DNA from: Anaerobranca californiensis DSM 14826
Lineage (GTDB): Bacteria > Bacillota > Proteinivoracia > Proteinivoracales > Proteinivoracaceae
Direction: 5' to 3'
DNA length: 47,170 bases
Assembly: GCF_900142275.1 (NCBI RefSeq)
Contig: NZ_FRAI01000019.1
Span: forward strand, 1 to 47,170
Under the pieces are notes generated by a model, which saw only the letters and a list, made by a program, of their open reading frames with translations, did no database searches and was not told the DNA's origin. Position numbers and translations under genes: made by a program. Below, in pieces: positions 15,448 to 23,772 of this stretch. How positions within the stretch are numbered: the stretch's first letter is position 1; every line of letters starts with the position of its first letter.

Positions 15448-16650
15448 ATGGTATATGACATCATTATAATCGGCGGTGGCCCTGGTGGTTTAACTGCAGC
15501 CATTTATGGTGCCAGATCAAAGCTTAAAACATTGGTTATTGAAAAAGGGAAAATTGGTGGTCAAGCGGCTACTACCGAGGAAATGGAAAATTATCCAGGA
15601 TTTTTTAATGGTACTACAGGACCAGGTTTGACCAAAAAGATGGAGGAACATGCTAAATTTTTCGGTGCAGAGTTTGTTAAAGATGAGGTAAAAGAAATAG
15701 TTACCGATGGCTTTATAAAAAAAATCCGCACTAGAAATGGTGAATACCAAGCTAAAGCTGTAATTATTGCCACAGGAGCTGAACCTAGGGTATTAGGAGT
15801 TAAGGGAGAAGGTCTTTTAAGGGGTAAAGGAGTAAGTTATTGTGCTACTTGTGATGCTGACTTTTTTGAAGATTTAGATGTTGTTGTTGTCGGTAATGGA
15901 GATGCCGCCATTGAAGAGGCCATTTATTTAACTAAATTCGCCAATAAAGTTAGTATTATAGTTATCCATGATGAAGGAATTTTAGATGCAACTCCAGTAA
16001 TTCAAGAAAGGGCCTATCAAAATCCTAAAATAGAGTTTATTTGGAATAGTGTTTTAGAAGAAATAGTAGGAGATGGAATAGTAGAGGGAGTTAAAATAAA
16101 GAACCTTAAAACAGGGGAGATCACTGATTTAGAGGTAAATGGTGTTTTCATCTTTGTGGGAACAGTTCCCAAAACTGATTTCTTAAAAGGAGTAATAGAA
16201 CTGGATTCTAGGGGATATATTTTGACTAATGATTTAATGGAAACATCGGTAGAAGGTATTTACGCCGTAGGAGATGTAAGACAAAAGTTTTTACGGCAAG
16301 TTGTTACAGCGGCCGCCGATGGAGCCATTGCCGCAGTGGCGGCAGAAAAGTACATTCACGAAGAAGAAATGTTTAGACAGCAGGTTTTAGAAGAAGAAAA
16401 ACCGGTAGCAGTATTATTCTGGAGCCCTAGCAGTGAAGAAAGTATCCAGTTGGTTTCTGAAATTGAGCAAAACTTTGATAAAGAAAAAAGCAAGTTGGTA
16501 AAAATTGACACTTACCGAAACTTAAAAATTAAAAAACGCTACAATGTAGACAATGTTCCAACATTATTGGTATTCCGAAATGGTGAAGAAATCAAGAGAT
16601 TGGAAAACCCTGAAGAAATCTTACAGTTTACCCAAAAAATAGAAATTTAA
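15448..16650 (+). CDS. trxB: Thioredoxin reductase with a C-terminal thioredoxin-like domain lacking CxxC
   Basis: Residues 1-305 are a normal NADPH thioredoxin reductase: FAD motif IIGGGPGG (residues 8-15), redox pair C132/C135 in YCATCDADFF, NADPH motif VVVGNGDAAIEEA, and C-terminal FAD motif GIYAVGDVRQKFLRQVVTAAADGAIAA. Usual length is about 310, but this protein has 400. Residues 311-400 form a thioredoxin-like domain (VAVLFWSPSSEESIQ ... VPTLLVFRNGEEI) with the cis-proline kept (P371) but the CxxC site replaced by WSPSSEES (325-332). It therefore cannot do dithiol exchange there and is perhaps a docking or structural module. The gene supplies electrons to glycine reductase and precedes trxA by 13 bases. 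Confidence 0.93.
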   Translation: MVYDIIIIGGGPGGLTAAIYGARSKLKTLVIEKGKIGGQAATTEEMENYPGFFNGTTGPGLTKKMEEHAKFFGAEFVKDEVKEIVTDGFIKKIRTRNGEYQAKAVIIATGAEPRVLGVKGEGLLRGKGVSYCATCDADFFEDLDVVVVGNGDAAIEEAIYLTKFANKVSIIVIHDEGILDATPVIQERAYQNPKIEFIWNSVLEEIVGDGIVEGVKIKNLKTGEITDLEVNGVFIFVGTVPKTDFLKGVIELDSRGYILTNDLMETSVEGIYAVGDVRQKFLRQVVTAAADGAIAAVAAEKYIHEEEMFRQQVLEEEKPVAVLFWSPSSEESIQLVSEIEQNFDKEKSKLVKIDTYRNLKIKKRYNVDNVPTLLVFRNGEEIKRLENPEEILQFTQKIEI

Positions 16651-16663
16651 GGAGGTGAGGAAA

Positions 16664-16978
16664 ATGTTAGAACTTAACAAAGAGAACTTTAACCAAGAAG
16701 TATTGGAATGTAAGGGTTTAGTATTAGTGGATTTTTGGAGCCCTAAGTGTGAACCTTGTATGGAATTAATGCCAGAAGTTGAAAAACTTGCGGAAGAATT
16801 TAAAGACAAAGTAAAATTTGGCAAAGTAAACATTGTAGAAAATCGCCGTTTAGCTATAGGACAGAAGGTTTTAGGATTACCTACCATCATAATGTATAAA
16901 GATGGCGAAAAGGTTTGGGAGTTAACCAAAGATTTTACACTAGAAGATTTAAAAACTCATATCCAAAAAGTTCTTTAA
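16664..16978 (+). CDS. trxA: Thioredoxin of the glycine reductase operon
   Basis: This 104-residue thioredoxin has the active site WSPKCEPCMEL with C29 and C32 (CEPC instead of the common CGPC) and the cis-proline in LGLPTIIMYKDG. Such CxPC variants are seen in thioredoxins of glycine reductase operons, where the protein reduces selenoprotein A/protein C intermediates. I choose the ATG at 16664, 5-9 bases after GGAGGTGAGG; the GTG at 16655 lies within that site. It is encoded directly between trxB and grdE. Confidence 0.93.
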   Translation: MLELNKENFNQEVLECKGLVLVDFWSPKCEPCMELMPEVEKLAEEFKDKVKFGKVNIVENRRLAIGQKVLGLPTIIMYKDGEKVWELTKDFTLEDLKTHIQKVL

Positions 16979-16993
16979 TTAGGGGGTGAAAAA

Positions 16994-18280
16994 ATGTCTT
17001 TAAAGGTTGGTAATGTTATTATTACAGATGTTCAGTTTAGTGAAAAGTCAGAAATAGTCAATTCTACCTTATATATCAATAAAGAAGAAATGCTAGAGGT
17101 ATTAAGTACAGATCCTAGGATTAGCAAAATAGAATTAGATTTAGCTAAACCCGGTGAATCAGTGCGAATTATCCCAGTTAAAGATGTAATTGAACCGAGG
17201 GTAAAACTAGATGAAGGATTAAATATTTTCCCAGGATTTTTAGGTAAACCAGAAATGGTTGGTAAGGGAACCACCCATGTTTTAAAAGGAGTTGCAGTTG
17301 TTACTACAGGTAAAATCGTCGGCTTTCAAGAAGGGATTATCGACATGTCAGGACCGGGAGCAGAATACACACCTTTTTCTAAAACCCTCAATGTCGTTGT
17401 CAACTGCCATCCTGTAGAAGGATTAAAACAACATGAACATGAAGCTGCTGTGAGAATGATAGGTTTAAAAGCTGCAGAATACCTTGGTAATTTAGCAAAA
17501 GAAGTTAAAGTAGAAGAATATCAGGAATATGAAACTTTAAGTTTAGCCGAAAGCTATGCTAAATATCCAAATCTTCCTAAAGTAGTCTATGTATATATGT
17601 TACAAAGTCAAGGTTTACTCCATGATACCTATGTATACGGTGTAGATGCTAAGAAAATTTTACCTACCCTTATAAAACCTACTGAGGTAATGGATGGAGC
17701 TATCGTCAGCGGAAACTGTGTTTCAGCATGTGATAAAAACACTACTTATCATCACCTCAACAACCCCATAATCGAGGATCTATATCAAAAACACGGTAAA
17801 GAATTAAACTTTGTAGGGGTAGTTATTACAAACGAAAATGTTACACTATTAGACAAAGTCCGTTCTTCTAACTTTACTGCAAAATTAGTGGAAACATTAG
17901 GTGTAGATGGAGCTATTATTTCTGAAGAAGGTTTTGGTAACCCCGATACTGACTTAATAATGAACTGCAAAAAATTAGAAGAAAAGGGAATTAAAACTGT
18001 TTTAGTTACCGATGAATATGCTGGAAGGGATGGAGCGAGCCAATCTCTAGCCGATGCCGATAAACTTGCGGACGCTGTTGTTACTGCTGGTAATGCCAAT
18101 GAAGTCATTACACTGCCGCCAATGGAAAAGGTTATTGGTTTTGTAGAAGTAGCCGATGTAATAGCAGGTGGATTTGCTGGCAGCTTAGGTAAAGATGGTT
18201 GGATTACTGTAGAAATTCAAGCTATTACAGGGGCAACCAACGAACTAGGTTTTAATAAAATGTCTGCTAAAAACCTATAG
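16994..18280 (+). CDS. grdE: Glycine reductase protein B, proprotein of alpha and beta subunits
   Basis: This 428-residue proprotein of substrate-specific protein B is known to be cleaved at an internal cysteine, which becomes the pyruvoyl group that binds glycine as a Schiff base. The cleavage motif is visible: [18 protein letters not shown] with C242 right after Asn, at the same residue number as in Eubacterium acidaminophilum as I recall. Upstream are conserved stretches such as [17 protein letters not shown] and [18 protein letters not shown]. The ATG follows AGGGGGTGA. grdA starts 71 bases downstream. Confidence 0.95.
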   Translation: MSLKVGNVIITDVQFSEKSEIVNSTLYINKEEMLEVLSTDPRISKIELDLAKPGESVRIIPVKDVIEPRVKLDEGLNIFPGFLGKPEMVGKGTTHVLKGVAVVTTGKIVGFQEGIIDMSGPGAEYTPFSKTLNVVVNCHPVEGLKQHEHEAAVRMIGLKAAEYLGNLAKEVKVEEYQEYETLSLAESYAKYPNLPKVVYVYMLQSQGLLHDTYVYGVDAKKILPTLIKPTEVMDGAIVSGNCVSACDKNTTYHHLNNPIIEDLYQKHGKELNFVGVVITNENVTLLDKVRSSNFTAKLVETLGVDGAIISEEGFGNPDTDLIMNCKKLEEKGIKTVLVTDEYAGRDGASQSLADADKLADAVVTAGNANEVITLPPMEKVIGFVEVADVIAGGFAGSLGKDGWITVEIQAITGATNELGFNKMSAKNL

Positions 18281-18351
18281 GTAAATATATCAACGTAAGT
18301 AAATTTAAAAAGAAATTAAAAAATATCAAAAAATTTAAAGGAGGAATTCAC

Positions 18352-18819
18352 ATGTTTGAGGGTAAAAAATTTGTTATCCTTGGTGACAGAGATGGAATTC
18401 CCGGTCCAGCCATAGAGGAGTGTATCCGCTCCGGTGGTGGAGAAGTTATCTTCACAACCACTGAATGCTTTGTTTGAACGGCTGCGGGAGCCATGGACCT
18501 AGAAAATCAAAGTCGGATTAAAGACTTAGTGGAAAAACACGGTGGAGAAAATATCGTTGTTGTTTTAGGAGGAGCGGAAGCTGAAGCTTCTGGTCTTGCT
18601 GCTGAAACCGTTACTAACGGAGATCCCACCTTTGCAGGTCCATTGGCAGGAGTCCAGTTAGGACTTCTAGTATACCATATCTTTGAAGATGAAATTAAAA
18701 ACTTTGTAGACCCCGATGTATATGACGAACAAGTAAGTATGATGGAAATGGTTTTAGATGTGGAAGAAATTGTTAAAGAAGTAAAAACATACAGGGAGCA
18801 GTATTGTAAGTACCTATAA
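18352..18819 (+). CDS. grdA: Glycine reductase selenoprotein A (contains selenocysteine)
   Basis: The gene encodes 155 residues when the in-frame TGA at 18475-18477 is read as selenocysteine (U42). The context is ECFVU followed by TAAGAMDLE, the GrdA redox motif C-x-x-U with C39. GrdA is the small carrier common to all glycine, sarcosine and betaine reductases; it forms the Se-carboxymethyl intermediate. The protein reads through without other stops and ends YREQYCKYL. An ordinary gene caller would start at ATG 18493 and miss the selenocysteine. GGAGG lies 7 bases before the ATG at 18352. Confidence 0.97.
18475..18492 (+). promoter_or_regulatory. Bacterial SECIS hairpin of grdA
   Basis: The UGA (18475-18477) is followed by GGCT (18480-18483), loop GCGGG and AGCC (18489-18492). 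This small stem-loop just 3' of the UGA is the expected SelB binding element. Confidence 0.65.
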
Positions 18820-18843
18820 ATCTGAAAAAAGGAGGGGAGTATT

Positions 18844-20151
18844 TTGGAGAAATTAAGAGTGGTTCATTATCTCAACCAATTTTTCGGTCAAATTGGTGGA
18901 GAAGATAAAGCCCATATCGCCCCTATGGTTAAAGAAGGTTTCGTTGGACCTGGAATGGCTTTATCCAATCAATTAGGGGAAATAGGGGAAATTGTCGCTA
19001 CCGTTATTTGTGGAGACTCCTATTTCAATGAAAATATTGATGGAGTAGCTAAAGAGGTAGTGGAGCTAATCAAAGGATATAATCCAGATATTGTAGTATG
19101 TGGACCGGCCTTTAATGCTGGAAGATATGGGGTTGCCTGTGGTGCAGTGGCAAAGGGAGTATTTGACAAGTTACAAATCCCAGTAGTTACTGCTATGTAT
19201 CAGGAAAATCCAGGAGTGGAAATGTACTCTAAATACGCCTATGTAGTAAAGGCTGCCGATTCTGCTAGGGGTATGGGTGGAGCAATTTCTGACATGGTCA
19301 ATATCATTAAGAAATTGGCTAAAGGGGAAGAATTGAATCCTGAAAGGGATAATTATTTCCCTAGAGGTATCAGAAAAAATTACTTTACTGAAAAAAGGGG
19401 CTCAATGAGGGCTGTAGAAATGTTAATCAAAAAGCTTAAAGGGGAAGAATTTGTAACAGAATATCCTATGCCAGATTTTGATAGAGTAGCCCCTAATCAA
19501 CCGGTTACTGATTTGAAAAAAGCTAAAATAGCTTTAGTTACTTCTGGAGGGATTGTACCTAAAGGTAATCCCGATAGAATTGAATCCTCCAGTGCTTCTA
19601 AATTTGGGAAATATGATATTTCTTCTATAGCTGATCTAACAGAAGAAACCCATGAAACAGCCCATGGTGGATATGACCCTGTTTATGCCAATGAAGACAG
19701 TGATAGGGTATTACCGGTAGATGTCCTTAGGGAATTAGAAAAAGAGGGGGAAATTGGTTCTTTACATCACTACTATTACTCAACTGTAGGTAATGGTACA
19801 TCTGTTGCCAATGCTAAAGCCTTTGCTAAAGCTATTGGGGAAGAATTAGTTAAAGATGGAGTAGATGCAGTAATTCTAACTTCCACCTGAGGTACCTGTA
19901 CCCGTTGCGGTGCAACGATGGTAAAAGAAATTGAAAGGGCTGGAATACCAGTTGTCCATGTATGTACAGTAGTACCTATTTCCTTAACCGTTGGAGCTAA
20001 TAGAATAGTTCCTGCAGTGGCAATTCCCCATCCATTAGGGAATCCCCAATTGACTAGAGAAGAAGAAAAAGCATTGAGGAAAAACTTAGTGAAAAAAGCC
20101 TTGAAGGCCTTGACAGTTGAAGTACACGGACAAACGGTTTTTGAAGATTAA
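18844..20151 (+). CDS. grdB: Glycine reductase protein B gamma subunit (selenoprotein)
   Basis: Read through the TGA at 19888-19890 the protein has 435 residues with U349. The motif is STUGTCTRCGATM, i.e. U-x-x-C-x-x-C as in known GrdB proteins. GrdB carries the substrate-activating selenol of the B complex with the GrdE-derived subunits. The N-terminus VVHYLNQFFGQIGGEDKA and segments such as CGPAFNAGRYGVACGAV and TSGGIVPKGNPDRIESSSAS are typical. The start is TTG at 18844, after AAGGAGGGGAG; this gives the expected N-terminus MEKLRVVHYLNQF. A terminator hairpin follows directly. Confidence 0.97.
19888..19917 (+). promoter_or_regulatory. Bacterial SECIS hairpin of grdB
   Basis: Downstream of the UGA, CGTTGC (19903-19908) pairs perfectly with GCAACG (19912-19917) around loop GGT, about 13 bases after the UGA, in the right range for SelB. 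Confidence 0.7.
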
Positions 20152-20155
20152 AAGA

Positions 20156-20189
20156 AAAAAGGGTAATGATAAAAATCATTACCCTTTTT
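20156..20189 (+). terminator. Strong hairpin between grdB and grdC
   Basis: A perfect GGGTAATGAT (20161-20170) / ATCATTACCC (20175-20184) stem is extended by flanking A5 and T5 and ends in a T run. It should end or attenuate transcription after grdB, leaving less grdC/grdD message; it could also protect the upstream mRNA 3' end. Confidence 0.85.
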
Positions 20190-20209
20190 AAAAAATTGGA
20201 GGTGTAAAA

Positions 20210-21736
20210 ATGGCTTTTCCTGTTATAAAATCTTCTGCCTATGCTTTAATCCACACTCCTAATCTGCTAATTAGCCAAGGAACAACCCAATCTAGTGAAA
20301 GGGATAAAGACCCTAATAGTGAGTATCTACAAAAACTTCCAAAGCATTTGAGGAACTTTGAAGAAGCTGTAGCTTACCCTCCCAATCAAGCCTATATCGG
20401 AGGGATCTCGCCAGAGGATCTTAAAGACATCCCTAGACCTTGGTATGGAAATTTATTAACGGAAAAGGGTAGATTTGGTCCCTTTGGCGAAATTATGCCA
20501 GAAGATGAATTTTATGGTTTGTTGAAAATTTCCGATACCTTTGATCTAGTTTTATTAACAGAAGAGTTTTCTAAAGAAGTAAAAGAAAAGCTAGAAAATC
20601 ATCCCTTATTAAAAAATATTAACTTAAGTAAATTAGATAAATACGCCACCGAAGAAGAAATAAATAAGGCTGTTAATGGTGGAGGAGAATTGTTAACTTT
20701 AGAGGGAAAAGTTGTAGGGTGTGTAAAAAAAGCCCATGATACTGATAAAAACTTAACTGCCCACATAATTTTAGAAAATTTAGTGGCAAAGGCTTCTGGG
20801 GTATTAGCATTACTCCATTTAAAAAACAATGCCGGGATTTCTTTAGAAGAAATAGACTATATCATCGAAACCTCTGAAGAGGCTTGTGGAGACATGAATC
20901 AAAGGGGTGGTGGCAATTTTGCAAAAGCTATTGGAGAAATAGCCGGCTGTGTTAATGCTACTGGTTCTGACACTAGGGCCTTTTGTGCTGCCCCTGCCCA
21001 TGGTATTTTAAATGCAGCAGCTTTAGTTAAAGCGGGAATTTATAAGAATGTCGTTGTAGTGGCCGGTGGAGCTACTGCTAAACTTGGAATGAATGGTAAA
21101 GACCATGTTAAAAAAGGTATGCCGGTGCTAGAAGATGTGTTAGGTGCCTTTGCTATCTTAATTGGTGAAGATGATGAGATAAATCCTGTAATCAGAACAG
21201 ATATTGTAGGTAAACACAACATCGGTGCTGGCTCATCTCCCCAAGCTGTTATGCAAGGAATTGTAACTGATCCCCTAGATAAATGGAATTTAAAAATAAC
21301 TTCAATTGATAAATATTCTGTAGAGATGCAAAACCCTGAAATAACAGAACCTGCTGGAGCCGGTGATGTACCAAAGGCCAACTATAAAATGATAGCTGCT
21401 TTAGGAGTAAAGCGGGGAGATATTCAAAGGAGTGAAATAGATAGCTTTACAGAAAAACACGGTATACCAGGTTTTGCTCCAACCCAAGGACATATTCCCT
21501 CTGGAGTGCCATATATCGGCCATTGTCATAGGGAAATTTTAGCTGATAAAATCCAAAGGGCGATGATTATCGGTAAAGGCAGTTTATTCTTAGCTAGAAT
21601 GACTAATCAATTTGATGGTTTATCCTTTGTAATAGAGAAAAATATCGGCCAAGGAAAAGAAAAGGGTTCAGGTAATTTAAATAAATTACTGGCACAAGCG
21701 TTAAGGGAAGTAGCAGAAAAATTTGAAACTGAATAA
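20210..21736 (+). CDS. grdC: Glycine reductase protein C beta subunit
   Basis: This 508-residue protein is the large subunit of protein C, which takes the carboxymethyl group from selenoprotein A and converts it to an acetyl-enzyme, released as acetyl phosphate. It resembles KAS III/thiolase-like enzymes in the middle: AGCVNATGSDTRAFCAAPAHGILNAAALV with a conserved Cys, VVVVAGGATAKLGMNGKDH, and a late histidine segment GVPYIGHCHREIL. The ATG follows GGAGGTG. It follows a terminator hairpin by about 20 bases. grdD starts 13 bases after its stop. Confidence 0.93.
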   Translation: MAFPVIKSSAYALIHTPNLLISQGTTQSSERDKDPNSEYLQKLPKHLRNFEEAVAYPPNQAYIGGISPEDLKDIPRPWYGNLLTEKGRFGPFGEIMPEDEFYGLLKISDTFDLVLLTEEFSKEVKEKLENHPLLKNINLSKLDKYATEEEINKAVNGGGELLTLEGKVVGCVKKAHDTDKNLTAHIILENLVAKASGVLALLHLKNNAGISLEEIDYIIETSEEACGDMNQRGGGNFAKAIGEIAGCVNATGSDTRAFCAAPAHGILNAAALVKAGIYKNVVVVAGGATAKLGMNGKDHVKKGMPVLEDVLGAFAILIGEDDEINPVIRTDIVGKHNIGAGSSPQAVMQGIVTDPLDKWNLKITSIDKYSVEMQNPEITEPAGAGDVPKANYKMIAALGVKRGDIQRSEIDSFTEKHGIPGFAPTQGHIPSGVPYIGHCHREILADKIQRAMIIGKGSLFLARMTNQFDGLSFVIEKNIGQGKEKGSGNLNKLLAQALREVAEKFETE

Positions 21737-21749
21737 AGGGGTGGAACTG

Positions 21750-22892
21750 ATGAAAGAAAAAATAGAAGTGGCTAACACCCTAAAAAACCTTGCTGATTTG
21801 CTAGATGGTAAAATTTCCGCTAAAAAAACCCGCTTAGCATTGACAACTATCGGTAGTGAATTGGGGAGCGAAGAACTGGTACAGGGGGCTAAATTAGCTG
21901 TCAGGGAAAATCCCTTATTAGAAGTAGTACTAATCGGCCCTAAAGGTCCTAAAGAATTCCAACAGTACAATACCGATTGTGAAAAAGAGGCCCATGAAAT
22001 TTTGGAAAGATTATTAGAAACAAAGGAAGTAGATGGTGCAGTTACACTACACTATAACTTTCCTTTAGGAATATCAACGGTTGGTAGAGTGATTACACCA
22101 GCTAAAGGAAGGGCGATGTATATTGCTACTACCACAGGGACTACTTCTGCTAATCGGGTAGAAGCTATGGTATTAAACGGAATTTTAGGTATTATTGCCG
22201 CTAAAGGCGGGGGAATTGAAAAGCCGACTTTAGGGATACTCAATGTAGAAGGGGCCCGTCAAGTAGAGAAAATTTTAACATCTTTACAAAAGAATGGATT
22301 AGAATTTGAACTGGCTCAATCTATAAGAATAGATGGCGGCTCTGTAATGCGAGGTAACGATTTATTAAATGGCAGTTGTGATGTAATGGTTTGCGATACA
22401 TTGACTGGTAATCTCTTAATGAAAATATTTTCCAGTTTTACCACTGGAGGAAACTACGAAACTTTAGGGTGGGGTTATGGACCAGGTATAGGTAAAAATA
22501 TGAAAAATATTATTTCTATAATATCTAGGGCATCTGGGGCCCCCGTTGTTAAAGGTGCACTACAGTACACCTTTGAATTAGTAAGAAATAATTTAGTAGA
22601 GATTGCTAAAGAACAATTTATAACTGCGGAAAAAGCAGGGTTAACAAAGGAATTAGAAAGTATAAAATCACAAAAAAAAGTGGAAGAAGAGGTTCAAGCA
22701 CCTCCTAAAAAACCTGTCACTGCAGAAATAACAGGAATAGATATAATGGCATTAGAAGATGCTGTAGCTGTATTATGGAAAGAAAAAATTTATGCAGAAA
22801 CGGGAATGGGTTGTGCAGGCCCAGTGATAATGGTTGCACCTGAAGATAAAGGGAAAGGGATTGATTTATTAAAGGAACACAAGTATTTGTAA
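21750..22892 (+). CDS. grdD: Glycine reductase protein C alpha subunit
   Basis: This 380-residue partner of GrdC belongs to the PlsX-like phosphate acyltransferase fold and completes acetyl phosphate formation. Visible features are IGSELGSEELVQGA, a glycine-rich MRGNDLLNGSCDVMVCDTLTGNLLMK, GWGYGPGIGKN and the C-terminal cysteine in ETGMGCAGPVIMVAPED, equivalent to the catalytic Cys of the alpha subunit. I choose the ATG at 21750 after AAAGGGGTGG; the longer TTG start at 21723 would overlap grdC and place the ribosome binding site within the gene. A long hairpin ends the operon 28 bases downstream. Confidence 0.93.
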   Translation: MKEKIEVANTLKNLADLLDGKISAKKTRLALTTIGSELGSEELVQGAKLAVRENPLLEVVLIGPKGPKEFQQYNTDCEKEAHEILERLLETKEVDGAVTLHYNFPLGISTVGRVITPAKGRAMYIATTTGTTSANRVEAMVLNGILGIIAAKGGGIEKPTLGILNVEGARQVEKILTSLQKNGLEFELAQSIRIDGGSVMRGNDLLNGSCDVMVCDTLTGNLLMKIFSSFTTGGNYETLGWGYGPGIGKNMKNIISIISRASGAPVVKGALQYTFELVRNNLVEIAKEQFITAEKAGLTKELESIKSQKKVEEEVQAPPKKPVTAEITGIDIMALEDAVAVLWKEKIYAETGMGCAGPVIMVAPEDKGKGIDLLKEHKYL

Positions 22893-22920
22893 GAAATAAA
22901 GAAGGCTAATGATGGTATTA

Positions 22921-22967
22921 AAAAGCTGTTGCTAAAGTAAGGATTTACTTTTCAACAGCTTTTTTGT
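22921..22967 (+). terminator. Terminator of the grd operon
   Basis: AAAAGCTGTTG (22921-22931) pairs with CAACAGCTTTT (22953-22963). The stem continues inward with AAAGTAA (22934-22940) and TTACTTT (22945-22951). A T run follows. Confidence 0.93.
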
Positions 22968-23079
22968 TATAAAAGACAGATTTTAATGAAAAACTAGTTA
23001 ATGCTGGAGGGAATTTAAATTTCCAACAATCTGAGAAAAATTTATTGAGAAAAATTATCATTTTTTTTAATTTAGGGGG

Positions 23080-23108
23080 TTGACAAATTTAAAATTATGG
23101 AGTATTCT
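23080..23108 (+). promoter_or_regulatory. Promoter of ahpCF
   Basis: A consensus -35 box TTGACA (23080-23085) and TATTCT (23103-23108) are separated by 17 bases, 80 bases before the ahpC start. Confidence 0.8.
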
Positions 23109-23146
23109 ATTATTAGTAATAATTACTGTTATCAAAGAGATAACAG
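23109..23146 (+). promoter_or_regulatory. Two palindromes at the ahpC transcription start (candidate PerR-type operator)
   Basis: ATTATTA-G-TAATAAT (23109-23123) is a perfect 7-1-7 palindrome, the layout of PerR/Fur boxes, placed right after the -10 box where a repressor would block initiation. A second perfect palindrome, CTGTTATC/GATAACAG around AAAGA (23126-23146), follows 2 bases later and may be another operator or an mRNA 5' stem. The link to PerR is inferred from architecture and from ahpC being a classic PerR target. Confidence 0.5.
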
Positions 23147-23187
23147 AGTAAAATAAATAAAAATAATTAAAAGGAGTGTGTTGTTTT

Positions 23188-23751
23188 ATGTCACTTATTG
23201 GAAAAGAAGTATTACCATTTAGAGCCAAAGCTTTTCACAATGGCAAATTTATTGATGTAACTGAACAAGATCTCAAAGGAAAGTGGAGTGTAGTATTTTT
23301 CTATCCAGCAGATTTTACCTTTGTTTGCCCAACAGAATTAGAAGATTTACAAAATCATTATGAAGAATTAAAGGCTTTAGGGGTAGAAGTTTATGCAGTA
23401 TCAACAGATACCCATTTCACCCATAAAGCATGGCATGATTCTTCAGAGACTATCAAAAAAATCACCTATGTAATGATTGGAGACCCCTCTCAAAAAATTA
23501 GCAGGAATTTTGAAGTGCTTAATGAAGAAACAGGTCTTGCTGACAGAGGTACCTTTATAATTGACCCTGATGGAGTAATTCAAGCTGTAGAAATTAACTC
23601 TGAAGGTATGGGTAGAGATGCTAGCGTACTTGTCCAAAAAATAAAAGCTGCCCAGTACATTAGAAATCATCCCGGTGAAGTTTGCCCAGCTAAATGGAGT
23701 GAAGGAGCTGCTACTTTAAAACCAAGTATTGATTTGGTAGGGAAAATTTAA
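23188..23751 (+). CDS. ahpC: Alkyl hydroperoxide reductase, peroxiredoxin subunit
   Basis: This 187-residue typical 2-Cys peroxiredoxin (AhpC/Prx1) has the peroxidatic cysteine C47 in [10 protein letters not shown] and the resolving cysteine C166 in [10 protein letters not shown]. The helix-turn region AWHDSS and the C-terminal tail match enteric/Bacillus AhpC. It reduces peroxides and is recycled by AhpF, encoded 21 bases downstream. The chosen ATG at 23188 gives [11 protein letters not shown]; the GTG at 23176 overlaps the AAAGGAG site. Palindromes upstream suggest peroxide-responsive control. Confidence 0.97.
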   Translation: MSLIGKEVLPFRAKAFHNGKFIDVTEQDLKGKWSVVFFYPADFTFVCPTELEDLQNHYEELKALGVEVYAVSTDTHFTHKAWHDSSETIKKITYVMIGDPSQKISRNFEVLNEETGLADRGTFIIDPDGVIQAVEINSEGMGRDASVLVQKIKAAQYIRNHPGEVCPAKWSEGAATLKPSIDLVGKI

Positions 23752-23772
23752 GTAGCTTAAGGAGAAATGAAA

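Noticed and set aside
18475-18477. TGA in grdA (and those at 19888 in grdB and 32746 in selD) as a nonsense or frameshift error
   Set aside because: Each UGA lies at the known selenocysteine position of its family, is followed by a small stem-loop, and the reading frame continues with conserved residues. selA, selB, selC and selD are in the same window.
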